Positions 25,101-37,547 of a DNA stretch of 64,000 bases are shown piece after piece (position 1 is the first letter of the stretch; each line of letters opens with the position of its first letter). This stretch comes from Mangifera indica (Eukaryota; Streptophyta; Magnoliopsida; Sapindales; Anacardiaceae). A model generated the notes under the pieces. The model saw only the letters and a program-made list of their open reading frames with translations. It was not told where the DNA came from and searched no databases. A program made the translations under genes and the position numbers. Location: the NCBI RefSeq assembly GCF_011075055.1, contig NC_058152.1, positions 7,502,001 to 7,566,000 on the forward strand. The letters run 5' to 3'.

Positions 25101-26690
25101 TATAACTAAAAATTTTTCCAATTCAACAATTGATTCTAAAATGTTCCAAAGTCATCATACATTCAAAATCTAGTTTTAGAGTTGAACATGCAGTTCACCT
25201 AGAAAAACCTTGGTGAACTTACTTTCTTGGATTTGAGACATATAGGAGTAGTGATGGGCTTCATCTATGTCAATAAAAACATTCATTTGATTTTTTGGTT
25301 AACATGTATATGTTAAATGCAAATCCTAGTTCAACTCTTATGTTGGTAGGTGTCAAATTATTCACTGAAGATAGTGAGCCGTTTGAGAATCTACAATATA
25401 AATTAGCACTATTAAAGCTCTTTAGTATTTGGGAATGACAAAACCTAGCTTTTCTTTTGTTGCGAACAAATTGAGTCAGTTCCTAAAGGCTCTAACACAG
25501 CTACAGTGGCAAGCATGCAAGAGAGTACTTAAATATAATAAAGTTACCTTGAAGCATGGCTTGATGTTTACATCTTCTCCTATAATGACTATAGATGTTT
25601 ATTTCAATGCTAATTGGGCAGAGAATTCAAGTGGCAGAAGGTCTACCAGTAGTTATTGTGTTTATTTTGGTAACAATTAAATTCGATAGGGTTCTAGGAA
25701 GCAAAAAGTTGTAGCCTTTTCCTTAACTAAAGCTCAATATAGGGCACTAAAACAAGTTTCATTAAATTTTTGTTTGAAGAACTTAAATTTAATTGTGTAC
25801 TAAACATTATTTAATTGATGTGTATTTTATAAGAGAGAAAGTGGCTGCCAAAACCTTAGTTGTATAATATGTGCCTTTAGAATTCAAAACAGTTGATACT
25901 CTTACTAGGCCTTTGTCAACCAGTCAGTTTGATACACTTGGGAAGAAATTAGAAGTTGTTAATGCTAAGTCACAAAAATCTCAACAGACTTAAGAAGCAA
26001 ATATGAACACAGGAAGCAGTGCACAAATCCAAATTGCTCAAAATTATTCAGAAACTCTGATTTGTAGTTTAGTTGATACAAGCGATTGTATTAGAGCTTA
26101 AGAGAGGAGTATTAGTCTGGTATGAATTGGTTATTGTTCAGTTTCATAGTGACAGTATATATTAAGACACTTAAAGAGAAGTGTTAAAACACGGATTAAT
26201 TGTTGTTCAGTAACTCAGTTCATGTTGATGGCATAAATTCAGAAGACTTAGGGAGGAGTAAGTTGGATTTTTATGGCAATTATCGGAATGAATATATGAA
26301 TTGATTGTTCATTGTCCATCATCTGCTGACATCCTCTTTTTACAAACCTAAACCAAAGTATTCTCCTTTGAGAGAGGATGTGGAGAATGTCAGGCTAAAG
26401 AGAATAAAAATGTTGACTTTTGGTGTGGCTGAAGTCATTTGTTGACTGGTTATAAAACAGTAAGAGAAGTGTGAAACGGAGTTAGCAATCCCCGTTAATG
26501 TTATAATTAAACATTACGGTATGTTTGTGTGTAAAGAGTAAATACGACAGCGTTTTTTCCCTTCCATCCCTATAAACATAAAAAAGTTCTAGAGAAGAAG
26601 ATTGAAGACTAATCAGTATCATTTTTTCACTATTCTATTTCAAGTTCTTCGACTCATATTTTTATCTTTCCTTGTAGACGATGGAGATTC
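22160..26690 (+). mobile_element. 5'-truncated copia element C (Retrofit-like), in an intron
   Basis: Starts inside gag (LQTMKKGSLSIHEYVRRMKEI at about 22178), with no 5' LTR. It then shows a pre-integrase IWHKRLGHP (about 23434-23460), integrase GYRYYVM.MEDFSRFVW (23608-23655) and LQSDYG (about 23747), post-integrase GYKCLN, RT HKWVFKIKL (24742) and KARLVVKGF, RNase H DVYFNANWA, a polypurine-like tract and a 3' LTR. Stops and frameshifts are everywhere. It differs in sequence from families A and B. The lineage is from memory of the motifs. Confidence 0.8.
26379..26690 (+). repeat. copia C 3' LTR (end uncertain)
   Basis: The purine tract TTTGAGAGAGGA is followed by TGTGGAGAATGTCAGG, a typical LTR start. 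A TATAAA-like site (CCCTATAAACATA, about 26568) lies near the middle. The 3' end is not sharply visible; 26650-26690 is my estimate. Confidence 0.55.
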
Positions 26691-27107
26691 AAATTTCTAA
26701 TATATTTTATTTGATTATATGAATATAATTAACTTAATTAATTTTTTCTAGCATTTATAGTCTAGACTTGACCCATGTATTGATGCCTAATTTACTGTTG
26801 AATATTTACAATTTCTCCTATAATTTTCTCTCAATTGCTCTCCTGTTTCTTTTCAAAATTTTCAATGGAAAAAAGGGGATCAAAAGAAAAAAGAAACTGA
26901 AAATGTAATTAAAAAGAGAAAACTTACACTGATTGCCGCTTGGCCATTGCAGGTGCCGACATCCCTAGCCAGAGAATGACAAGGAGTAAGATGAGATAGC
27001 TTCAAATACAAATCAGTTGGGTATTTTGGCCTTGCATCCAAATATATCTTGGCTTGTTTGTCGAACAATCCTGCCATTTTTCTCAGCTGCTTTGTCCTCC
27101 AATTGAG

Positions 27108-27116
27108 CTATATAAT
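27108..27116 (-). promoter_or_regulatory. TATA box of the methyltransferase relic
   Basis: On the minus strand ATTATATAG lies about 30-40 bp upstream of the ATG at 27077. A short leader is plausible, though real plant 5' UTRs are usually longer. Function of the dead gene is not implied. Confidence 0.4.
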
Positions 27117-27438
27117 CTTCAACTCTCAGTTGTTTTTGGTAGAATCAGAGGGACATAGAAAGTGATTGCTTCATCTGTTTAATGTTCTAAGCTGACTGGT
27201 TGGAAAAGTGACTGTTGTTTGGGGTAGTTTAATTTGAATTGTGGATTACACCTGTGACATCAATTTTTTGTTTTAATAAAATTTCGCTTAGATTTACGTG
27301 GCCTGATCTGAGTTGAGTTTCAACCGAGCTTTTGAATTCAATTCTAATTAACTTGAGGATATATCCAAATATTAAAATCTGTTTTGTATTCTTAAGCTAG
27401 TTGAACACGTCTCAAAATTTAAGTTTGAATTATTTCTT

Positions 27439-28196
27439 AGTTAAAGAACTCTTTTTCACCCAAGTTTTAATCGAAATTTGAAAAATATATCTGTAATAAA
27501 TAAAAATTTTAAATTTTTATCCATAGATTAATTACTATAAATATTTTAAGTTAAAAACAAAAATAAAATTATTAATTTACCATTAACCTTTAAAACTTTA
27601 AAAATTAATCATCTCTCTATCAGATTTAAAAAAATAATATTTCACTCATTTTTAAAGTTTGAAAAATTTATATTTCATTCCTAGAGTTTGTTTTCCTTCT
27701 CCAACCACTATCATTCTGACCAATCGTTCACGACCTACACTTTTTACTCATTTTTCAAATTCAACGATGAAGGATGACCACCTAACCACCACAAAGGATG
27801 ACAAAACATTGTCCTTTGTCATATCGGTGTGTCTTCTAGAAGATGTTTCATTGTCCTTATTGGTAGTTTGATAGTCGTCCTTCATCATTAGATTTAGAAG
27901 ATGGGTGGAAATGATCGGTCATCGGCTAGAATGGTGGTGGTTGAAAAATGAAAACAAACTCTAAGAGTGAAATATAAACTTTTTAAACTTTGAAAATATG
28001 GGTGAAATATTAGTTTTTAGAACTTAAGAGAGAAATGAATTAACTTTTAAAGTTTTAAGATTTAGTGATAAAATAACGATTTTACTTTTGTTTGTAACTA
28101 AAAATTTTAACTTAGATGGGTGTTTTGGTCTTCCATTTGTCGCAAGTATATTTTGGAAATTGGGTTAAAATTTGGGTGGGATATAGTCCTTTGGCC
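27439..28196. mobile_element. Mutator-like fold-back element 1
   Basis: About 260-bp inverted arms: left from AGTTAAAGAACTC, right ending GTCCTTTGGCC, with inner matches around TTTAAAGTTTGAAAA and ACAAACTC. The flanks carry TTATTTCTT (27430-27438) and TTATTTTTT (28197-28205), a 9-bp duplication with one change, the size made by Mutator-like transposases. The core repeats GGATGAC/GTCATCC-type phrases. No transposase. Same family as 50662-51591. It sits 360 bp upstream of the methyltransferase relic. Confidence 0.75.
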
Positions 28197-28205
28197 TTAT
28201 TTTTT

Positions 28206-28771
28206 ATATTGAATCATATCCTCCCTTTTTCATTAGCCTAGCTTCATAAACTACCTGTGTGGTCAATATTAATTTGTTACATTTTCTTTTAGTCAACACG
28301 GAAGAAAAAATCATTTTATTTTTCGATTCTCTTCATGTTGTTCATCATATGTCTGTGGTGCATAAAAGCCATAAACGATTAAATTTGCGCTTGAATTAAC
28401 AAAAACCAGGATATTGTATACTTTGATCGGCATATAATGAAATCATGCTATGGAGAAAATATCCTACACAAGGTCAATTATTTTAACAGAAAAACAGTAA
28501 TGATTACATATTGTAGTCCTTTGCCTCTATACAATCTAAAAATTTTAAGACAAGAAGAAAGGGAAATTGAATACATAAATGGATATGTCTAACCATAAGA
28601 GCAATCCAGGATTTCCTGGCTTCTTAATTTAGGGTCAACTACCGCAGTGTCAATAAAAATATAGCATGAGTGTCAAGTAAGGTATTGGATTTCAGAGTGT
28701 TACTGGGAGGTGGTCTGGCTACTCCAGCTACCAAAGGAGCGTGTATGTAATAAGAACCTAGTTCCTCACTT
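28206..28771. other. unassigned non-coding stretch
   Basis: No gene, repeat edge or element recognised between the fold-back element and the copia A target duplication. Confidence 0.5.
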
Positions 28772-28776
28772 CTATT

Positions 28777-30609
28777 TGAAAATAATGGGTGAAGAAGAAG
28801 ATGCAAAAAATGTCATTCAAATAGGTAGAATAAAACTCAAAACATGAGTAAGATATATAAGGGAAGAATGAAACTTTTACCTACTTTTTTGCCTCCTTTA
28901 GAGATATAGGATGATGGATTAAGCTCCTCACTTGAAGAACCTCTATAGGAGTGTACCTTCCAAGCCAAATCTTACAGAGAGACGAGAGCTTTTAGTTTGT
29001 TTTGTGAGACAAAGTGAAGTGCAAGAATGTTTATATTAGTTCAAAATGAGCTAAAATGTACTATATATAATAGTGACCTATTTTATAATTTCAAAATTCT
29101 TACTTTGCCCAATAAATTCGCAATTTGAAGCTTTACCATGCTTGTATATCAAATATAGACCTTAGTCACCTTAATTTCATCTCACTAACATCTTAATTTT
29201 TAAAATATTATTTTTAGACTCAATAACATTTTATATGATTTACAATATCCTTCGAAAGGTGCTAATCATCCTTAGATAATTAATCCTCCCCTTCGAAAAC
29301 TTGATTTATTAGTATAGCCCTTTAGGTTCACTGTGGCATAACCGTAAGTCCTTTTTCAAATGATACAAAAGTATGTATATCATACTTTGCCCAATAAATT
29401 CGTAATTTGAAGCTTTACCATGCATGTATATCAAATATAGACCTTAGCCACCTTAATTTCATCTCACTAACATCTTAACTTTTAAAATGTTATTTTTAGA
29501 CTCATATAACATTTTATATGATTTACATTATCCTTCGGAAGGTGCTAGTCATCCTTAGATAGTTAATCCTCCCCTTCAAAAACTTGATTTATTAGTATAA
29601 CCCTTTAGATTCATAGTGGCGTAACTGTAAGTTCTTTTTCAAACGATATGAAAGTGCACTAAAACTCAACGACAATGGTAAATATTTAGTAATGTGCTAT
29701 AACCTATAAACCACAATGAAAAAAATATTCCATCAAACCTAATATATTCAATTATACATTCTATGTAAGTAATATCCTTTCGTTGTTCAATCTAGATTGA
29801 TTTTGAACTTATGGATTATCAAAATCCTATTTTTGAATTTTTACAAATCATCGATTTAAATATTCAAAATATGTCATAATGAACACCCTTCATAAAACTT
29901 ACATTATACTTTGACTAGAGATTCAATTTCCAATATTTATCGATGTTCACTTTAGAATTTGAATCTTGGTCTAATCAAAGGATATTCAGAACCTAATACT
30001 TTTTGAGCCAACAGATCATATCTTGACTATTATTCTTCTTCACATACAAATAACACATGACCAATATGGCTTGTCTTACAAAATGTTGTTAACCCCATAT
30101 GCATACATCACATGAATCACATGTATTTGTATCAGATCTGACCATAACATCTTAGGTCAAAGGATTACTTTGTATACTAGTACGATGTTATAATAAGTCA
30201 TTGAGTATGATTTAATGACCATGTGACTTATCATTATTTTGGTCATATTTGAAAAACAGTTCTCTAACTATTAATCTATACCAATATGGTAATGACATGA
30301 CCATCATTGTTACCCGCACTAATATCATCTCATGACATTCAACAAAGGTATTCAATATGTTTTCTAGGTGATATAATTGCCTAAGTTACGTTATATTTGT
30401 AGGGAATAATTTAATGTCTTAGTTTGTACATTAAGTGATTCATCTAAACAGTTTACATACATACTTTATATCATCGCAATTAAAGGAAATAATTTATGTA
30501 TATAAACAAAAAACTACTTCTTTTATTAATAATTCACCTAAATATACATATAAAATTAAAATACCCCCAAAAATGACAACAAAAATGGTTTCTATGGCAT
30601 ACACTAACA
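28777..30609 (-). repeat. copia A 3' LTR with an internal duplication
   Basis: 1833 bp against 1548 bp for its partner. The excess is a direct duplication: 29101-29382 is repeated from 29383 to about 29655, both starting TACTTTGCCCAATAAATTCG. Confidence 0.88.
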
Positions 30610-30639
30610 AAACTCTCACTTACACTAAAGTCATTTTTT

Positions 30640-32504
30640 GTTGTATCGCATATCTATCTTCTCAAGATAATGGTCTAGTTGTTTCACTGTCATTGCCTTA
30701 GTTAATTGGTTAGCTACATTTTCTTTTGACGGTGTATTTTACATTATTATCTCTCTAGTTTCAACAAATTCTCTCAAAATGTAATACTTCTGCTAAATAC
30801 GTTTAGACCTTTGATACGCCCTTAGCTCATTTGCTTATGCAATAGTACTAGTATTATCACAGAATATGGTTATCGATAAGCCTTGTTTAGAACCACACTA
30901 AGTTCAGATATGAACTTGCACATATATACAACCTCTTTTACAACTTCTAAAACAACAATATACTTAACTTCTATAATGGAGTCAGTTGTGGTTAATTGTT
31001 TGAAACTCTTCCAACTAACTACACCTTTATTACAAATAAAAATGAACTCTAACGTAGACTTTCTATCACCAACTTTTGATTAGAAATTAGAGTTTGGGTA
31101 TCCCTGGTTGTTTAACTCTGAACACTTATAACTTAAAACAAGATCCTTAGTCTTTCTTAAGTATTTAAAGAATGATTTCACAATTGACCAATGTTTCCTA
31201 CCTGGATTGGCCTAATATCTACTCGTAACATTTACATTAAATGCTCTATCAAGTTTTATACATAACATTGTGTACATGAGTCCACCTACAACAAAAGCAT
31301 AGGGCACATTACGCATTCGTTATCACTTTTCATTAGTCTTTAGACCCATATCTTTAGAAAATGAAAATCGTGAGTAAAGGGCAAAAGTCCTCTTTTTGAG
31401 TATTCTATGTTAAACCTTTTTAACAATTTTTCTATGTACAATTTTTGAGATAATCCAACTGTCTTTTCCGTTCTATCTCTATAAATACGAATTCCAAGGA
31501 CATAGATCGCATCTCTTAAGTCTTTCATCAAGAAGGTTTTGGACAATCAGATTTTTACCTTATTCATCATGCCAATATCATTATTGACCAATTTCAAGAA
31601 AATGTGTATTCTTACTGGCCATTATTCTTTGATCAGTTGAAAAGTAAAAGTAATATCTTAAACTATCTTTAGGATATCTTACGAACCAACCCTTCCTGAT
31701 CTAACATTATTCATTAACATCAACAAATGTGTATGAAGGTGTCATTTGGGAAATTATTCCATTATCATTCAAGAATTCCTGAAATTTCATGCTCCACGAT
31801 TTGACCATAGAATTTTAATACTCTTTCCAATTTGTTTCGCTATTTCATTTTTGAATTCTCTTAACTTTTCAAAGGATTTTAATTTGTACTTCATTAAATA
31901 CAGATACTGATATTGAGAATAATCATCAATCAAGGGAATGAAGTAATGAAAGCCTCTTCTGACCATATTATTAAATGGTCCATATATATCTGTATGTATT
32001 AACTCTAGTAATTCTTTAGCATGTTCCCCTTTATTCTTAAGGGAGATTTGGTCATTTTTCCTTGGAGGTATGATTCACATGTTAGATAAAATTCAAAACC
32101 CCAATGTGACCTAATCTATGATGCAATAGAACCTTGAGGTTTGTTTCACTTTGAATTCTTTTATTAATAATAAAATTTATACGATAATCATTTAGTTCCG
32201 ATATATACAAACCATTTGTATTTATAGTTTTGCCCACTACAATATTTTTACAAAATATCAAACATTCATTTCCATTAAATTTAACACTATAACCAAGCTT
32301 ATATAATATGGAAACATAAATGATATTTCTAGTGGCTTTTGCAAAATACAAAACATTATAAAGTCTCAAAATGTGCCTTGATGGTAGTCTAACTTGGCAA
32401 GTTCCTATGACTTCAGCTACAACCTTTGTTCTATTTGCCATATTCAAAATGATATCGCTTTGTGACAAAACAAAACTATTATACAATGTCTGCCTAGAAA
32501 ACAC
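30640..32504 (-). pseudogene. copia A pol remnant
   Basis: Reading leftwards: pre-integrase region (32504-32082; NRTKVVAEVIGTCQVRLPS and HHRLGHIG, open for 140 codons); integrase core (HTDIYGPFNN near 31985, ILWSN); post-integrase RYPKDSLRYYFYF (about 31680-31640); then a jump to late RT (MKDLRDAIYVLGIRIYRDR, 31530-31470) and RNase H (DSIIEVKYIV near 30980). The DNA skips directly from the post-integrase HFLE to NKVK-type late RT sequence near 31565, so the region with the catalytic Asp pair is missing. Many stops. Confidence 0.85.
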
Positions 32505-32772
32505 ACATAAGATATAGCTACTGAATCTAAACTTAATTCGAATTCAATGACTTGACAATAGATTATACATGTTTGTTCTTCTTAAGGTTGTCAAGGTATA
32601 AAGGGCAATTCATGTTCCAATGTTTATCCTTTTGACAGTATAAACACTTTCTTTTTTCTTTTGCCTTTTCCGTCTTAGTAGCACCTTTTTATAAAATTCC
32701 TCTTCTTGGGTCTAACATTTGGACTATTCTTTTGTTGGTTTTTGGGCTTCTTATTGGCCTTACTAGTAGAAG

Positions 32773-33393
32773 CTACATAGACATCCTCAAGTCTAAAGTC
32801 ATTTTTTCCTTGTAAAACTCTTGGAGCTCATTGAGCAACTCATGGAGTCTTCGTTCTATCCAATTCAGATTATGGTTGGTTATAAATAATTTATAACTCG
32901 GTGGGAAGGATTTTAGAATTAAATTCACTTTGACACGATCTAGTAGGACCACGTACCAAATGTCCAACTGCCCCAATGTATTGATCATCTTTATGACATG
33001 TTCATCTAAGGGCATGTCTTCCTTTAATCTCATGTTAAAGAGCGAAACGCATAACTCGTACTCGATTACTCTCGAGTTCTCACTATACAACTCTTGTAAA
33101 GCAAAAAGGATATCATAAGCCCTTGAAACATTTTCATGCTTAGTTTGGAGCTTCCTATTCATTGAGGCTAATGTGTAGCCTCGAGCTTTCCTATTATCCT
33201 CGACCCATGCCTCAAATGTCTTACATTCCTCATCAGAGACATTTGGAGCTATATCAATAGAAAATAGTGCTTCCAAGACATAGCCAATCTTTTCGAAGTC
33301 TAGTACTATTCAAAGATTTCTTAACCAATCCTTGAAGTTGGGTTCAATCAAAATATTATTATTCAAGATCTTTAAGAGTACATTGTTGGCCAT
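32773..33393 (-). pseudogene. copia A gag remnant
   Basis: ATG at 33393-33391 (MANNVLLKILNNN), one TGA in the first 30 codons, then open to 32773. It resembles the copia gag (UBN2-type) domain: FKDWLRNL near the start, SMNRKLQTKHENVSRAYDI, LKEDMPLDEHVIKMINTLGQL, then LKSFPPSY. It would form the particle. The knuckle region beyond 32773 (about 32620-32700) is degraded. Confidence 0.85.
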
Positions 33394-35520
33394 TTTTCGA
33401 TTATATCACAATTAAATGAAAATACTACAAAGTTTTATTAGTGAATCAAATATGTGAATTTAAACCTTTCTTAATTACATAATTTTATTAACTGTCACTA
33501 TTTTATTCGAATTTTGCACTCTCTTAAATAGAATCTAGAAATTCCGTAAGATCAAATTTTTTAGTGAGGAATCGAATTCTTATTAAATTTAATTAACCTC
33601 ACATAATATAAATCTTGATTAATTAAATTTAATAAGTAGGAAACTCTTTCCATTTATATCCATATATAAGAGTCAATTCATTTAGCATACCCTTCGCTCT
33701 GGATATCTTACATAATAGAAATCTTGGCATCCTTGGCTAGTTAAATCCAAATCATCACACTTTCCAGAAATGACATTTTCATCACGTCCTCACATAATAG
33801 AAATCTTAGTCATGATAAAAATAACCATCCAAGGATAAGATAAATTTAATTCCATGACCAAAGTCCCACATCTCCACATAATAAAAATTTTGAGATATTA
33901 AAATTTATATTATATAATTTAATTATGTCATGAAAGGGGGTATAGATTTAATAATTTTAATTAGGGAGATTTAGGTTTAACTTAACTTTAATTAAGTTCA
34001 ATTAAGCATGACATACGTACTCTCATATATGCATAATTTAAAACGTGGTGGGATGATTATGGGGTTTTCGAAATTACAACCTAATGACAAACTATTCACC
34101 TAGGTCTATGTTTTCATTCGAATAGTCTATGGGTCCTCATCCAATCGCTCTGATTACATTCAAAACTAAGGTGTGCAAACCTGATAAAATAAAATTAAAT
34201 AAATGAGATGAGGTCATTTAATACAAACCCCTTAATTAAAAGAATATTACAACTCAATTATTTAAACTTTGAAAAATGGCAAATTGCACCCATGATCATC
34301 TCATAATCATCCATCATTTACATTAACATTTAATATAAATAATAAACTCGTTCATAATTTATTAAATATTAATTCATAATATATAATCTAATCAAAATCA
34401 AAATCAACAACATGCAATGATACAATCATTTAAGTATAAATGACATAATGTATATTATTCAAATATTCATAATTTTTATTTTAAGTAACATTTACCAAAC
34501 ACTAGACTATGACAACTCTCACACTCAATCAACATTAAGTGTTAAATGACTTTGTGCACCTTTTATCAACTTATACACTTAATCATATTAGTGCAAGTTG
34601 ATACTTGTATACAATGTTTCATTCAACTAATACACCTAATCTTATTAATGCAAGTTAATACTTGTACACAATGTTTCATTCAACTAATGCACCTAATCTT
34701 ATTAATGTAAGTTGATTATTGTACACAATATTTCATTCAACTAACACCTTAATCACATTAATGTAAGTTGATTCTTATACACAGTCTTTCATTCAACTAA
34801 AATGAACAAAATCATACACATCATCTCATGACTCATCCACATCCATTATCATTCAAAATAATATGCAAGTACTTTCACCATGCATCATATCCTTTTAGAC
34901 TATATGTAATTATATACATTAATCACATCCATCATAATCTTCACCCAAATGTTTTAATCAACATTAAAGCAGTATTTAGCATGTCCAAATGTGAACTTAA
35001 AAAAATCTAGAATTTTTTATGAACAATTTCAACATATATATGCAAATATATTAACATATCTCCATATATCAAACTTTCCTATGCATATATCATATATGCA
35101 TGCCTTTAATTCATGCATTTTATGTACAATACACACAATTAGCATAAATTTTTCAATGTATATTATCATATACATCCATCCAACATGCATTAGTAAAAAT
35201 TCTGGGATTTAAATTTCAACTCTCAAGCCAAAAAACACATGTATGTCTAAATCAAGCACATATACATGTATCGTACAAACACTTCATCATATGCATGCCT
35301 TAGAACACATGTTCTTCATCTTAAAATCATTAGAACATAGAAAAAGGTAAAAATACTCAGCTAAGAAAGATTCAGCCAAGAGTTATAAAGCAAAACATGC
35401 TTGAAAAGTTTGATTTCCTAGCAAACTAACAACATACATGTACACATATGATACATATACATACCTTTATGTATAAAAATCATTTATTTAGCTTCAAAAA
35501 CATGCAAGGAGTTGAATCAC
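33394..35520 (-). other. 5' leader of copia A
   Basis: Unusually long (2.1 kb) non-coding stretch between primer site and gag ATG. It holds the 57-bp tandem array at 34567-34793 and four scattered copies of an ACATAATAGAAATCTT-like phrase (about 33599, 33710, 33791, 33875). The part 35015-35500 matches 44520-45030 of the next family-A copy. Confidence 0.7.
34567..34793. repeat. 57-bp tandem repeat, four units
   Basis: Units 34567-34623, 34624-34680, 34681-34737 and 34738-34793, each starting CAACTTAT or CAACTAA and ending TTTCATT. Identity between neighbours is high but decaying. No spacer, so not CRISPR-like. Confidence 0.9.
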
Positions 35521-35532
35521 ACTCTGATACTA
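35521..35532 (-). other. copia A primer binding site
   Basis: Reversed it reads TAGTATCAGAGT, two changes from the initiator tRNA-Met complement, just inside the LTR end. Confidence 0.8.
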
Positions 35533-35534
35533 TT

Positions 35535-37082
35535 TGAAAATAATAGGTGAAGAAGAACATGCAAAAATGTCATACATGAATGTAGAACAAGAATCAAAAT
35601 ATGATTAAGACATATAAAAGAAGGATGAAACTTTTACCTACTTATTTGCCTCTTATAGGGATATAAGATGATGGATTAAGCTCCTAACTTGAAGAACCTC
35701 CAAATGAGTGCATTTTCCAAGCCAAATCTTAGAGAGAAGTGAGAGCTTTTAGTTTTTTTTATGAGAGAAAGTAAAGTGTAAGAATGTTTATTTTAGTTCA
35801 AAATGAACTAAAATGCACTTTATATAATGGTAACCGATCTTACAATTTCAAAATTCTTATTTGGCCCAATAAATTAATAATTTGAACCCTTACCATGCAT
35901 GTATATCAAATATATACCTTAGCCACCTTAATTTCATCTTACAAGCATCTTAACTTTTAAAATATTGTTTTTAAACTCATATAACATTTTATATGATTTT
36001 CATTATCCTCCAGAAGGTGCTAGCCATTCTTGGATAATTAATCCTCCTTTTTTAGAGCTTGATTTATTGGTGTGATGCTTTAAGTTCACCATGGTATAGT
36101 CGTGAGTTTTTTTTAGACAATCTAAAAGTGCATTAGAAACTCAACGACTATGATAAACATCTAGCAATATGCATAGGCCTTAAACCACGATGATGAAATA
36201 CTTTATCTAACCTAATATCTCCGATCGTACATTACACATAGATAATATCTTTCCATTGTCTTATTTAGATTGATTTTGGACTCGTGGATTGTCGAAATAC
36301 TAATTTTGATTCTTTACAAATCATGATTTTAAATATTCTAAACATGTCATAACGAATAGCCTTCGTATGACTTATGTTATATTCTGGCCAGAGATTTGAT
36401 TTCAAATATTTATTAATATTCACTTCAAAATTGAGATCCAGGTTGAATAATTAGATATTCAGAACCTAATACTTTTTGAGTTAACAAATCTCATCTTGAC
36501 CATCATTCTTCTCCACATACAAATAACACAAGACCAATATGACTTGTCTTATAAGATATGGTTAACCCTGTCTATATACATGACATGAATCAAGCATATA
36601 TGTATTCGATCTAACAATAATGTCTCAGGTCAAAGAATTACTTTGTACACTTGTACGATCTTACAATAAGTTATTGATTATGATTTAATGACCATGTGAC
36701 TTATCGTTATTTGCTCATTTTTAAAAAACGATTCTCTAACTGTTAATCTATACTAATACCGTAATGATATGACCATCATTGTCACCCTCATTAATGTCAT
36801 TTCATGGCATTCAATGGAGGTATTTGATATGCCTACTATGTGATATAATTGCCCAAGTTATGTCACATTCATATGAAACAATTTGATGACTTAGTTTGTA
36901 TATTAAGTGAGTCATCCGGACATTTCACATGCATACTTTATATCATCACAAATAAAAGAAACAACTTATGTATATGAACAAAAAGACTACTTCTTTTATT
37001 AATAATTCACATAAATATACGTATAAGATTAAAATGCCTTTGGAACTGATAACACGAATGGCTCCTAGGTTATACACTAACA
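35535..37082 (-). repeat. copia A 5' LTR
   Basis: Matches 28777-30609 apart from the duplication there, and 45053-46642. Clear divergence between the two LTRs (tens of changes per 500 bp) indicates an old insertion. Confidence 0.9.
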
Positions 37083-37087
37083 CTATT

Positions 37088-37547
37088 GTCCCTACAGTGA
37101 TTTGATTAACCATGTTCTACATTCCCATAAGTCTGATATTAATTAGAATAAAAAGTTTATAGAGTCAACTAGTTAACAATTCAATTTACAAGTTTAGATA
37201 TCAAGAAAATGTTATTGTTTTATAAAAGTGCCCATATATGGATATGGGAAAATTGATCAATCCACATCATCTTCGATTGTTTAAGTGCAAATTTAGTTAA
37301 GAATTTGCCAAGGATTGACATTATCTAATTTTTTTTATTGGGACAATTTTGAATGATTTAAAATTTTTACATGCGAAGCTGAGAATTTTGAGATTAGGTA
37401 CTACAACTATTTTTCCAAGTACAAGAGTCCATATTGTGTGACAATGAGATAAAAATCCTAGCGTTGGAATGGGGTTATGATTTTAATCCTTAAAGAGATA
37501 GAGAGTTAAAGAAAATGTTCTTGACATGCTACAATTGTAACATCCCT
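37088..37547. other. unassigned non-coding stretch
   Basis: Flank of the copia A insertion. No gene seen. Confidence 0.5.

Larger units (their letters stand above)
22118..26927 (-). other. intron of the methyltransferase relic
   Basis: Bounded by GTAAGT (donor) and TTGTCAG (acceptor) on the minus strand. About 4.8 kb, of which roughly 22160-26690 is a plus-strand copia remnant lying antisense to the host gene. Confidence 0.8.
21485..27077 (-). pseudogene. SAM-dependent methyltransferase pseudogene, two exons
   Basis: Exon 1 (27077-26928, 50 codons) starts MAGLFDKQAKIYLDARP and holds the SAM-binding motif, D-V-G-T-C-N-G-Q where D-V-G-T-G-N-G-Q is usual. It ends at a GTAAGT donor (26927-26922). 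Exon 2 (22117-21485) follows a CAG acceptor and continues in frame with VAKYYE, then VDLVTVVKTIHWFD, GGIIAVWGYND, the AKEQGVDLLSE segment, and ends SYKAFMLAGKV before TGA. Total about 260 codons, the length I recall for this plant family (class I methyltransferases of unknown substrate). Exon 2 has three in-frame stops (after KYYE, SET and SIVK), so no full protein can form. The 4.81-kb intron is mostly a copia element. Confidence 0.9.
28777..37082 (-). mobile_element. copia family A element, structurally complete
   Basis: Minus-strand element: 5' LTR at right (35535-37082), primer site, long leader, gag, pol fragments, polypurine tract (AAGTGAGAGTTTT reversed at 30610-30622) and 3' LTR at left (28777-30609). 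LTR ends are TGTTAGTGTA and TTTTCA. The 5-bp target duplication CTATT is exact (28772-28776, 37083-37087). Coding parts are badly decayed and the N-terminal half of RT is deleted. Confidence 0.92.

Noticed and set aside
34567..34793. Regular array that might suggest CRISPR
   Set aside because: Units are contiguous with no spacers, in a plant retroelement leader; simple tandem duplication.
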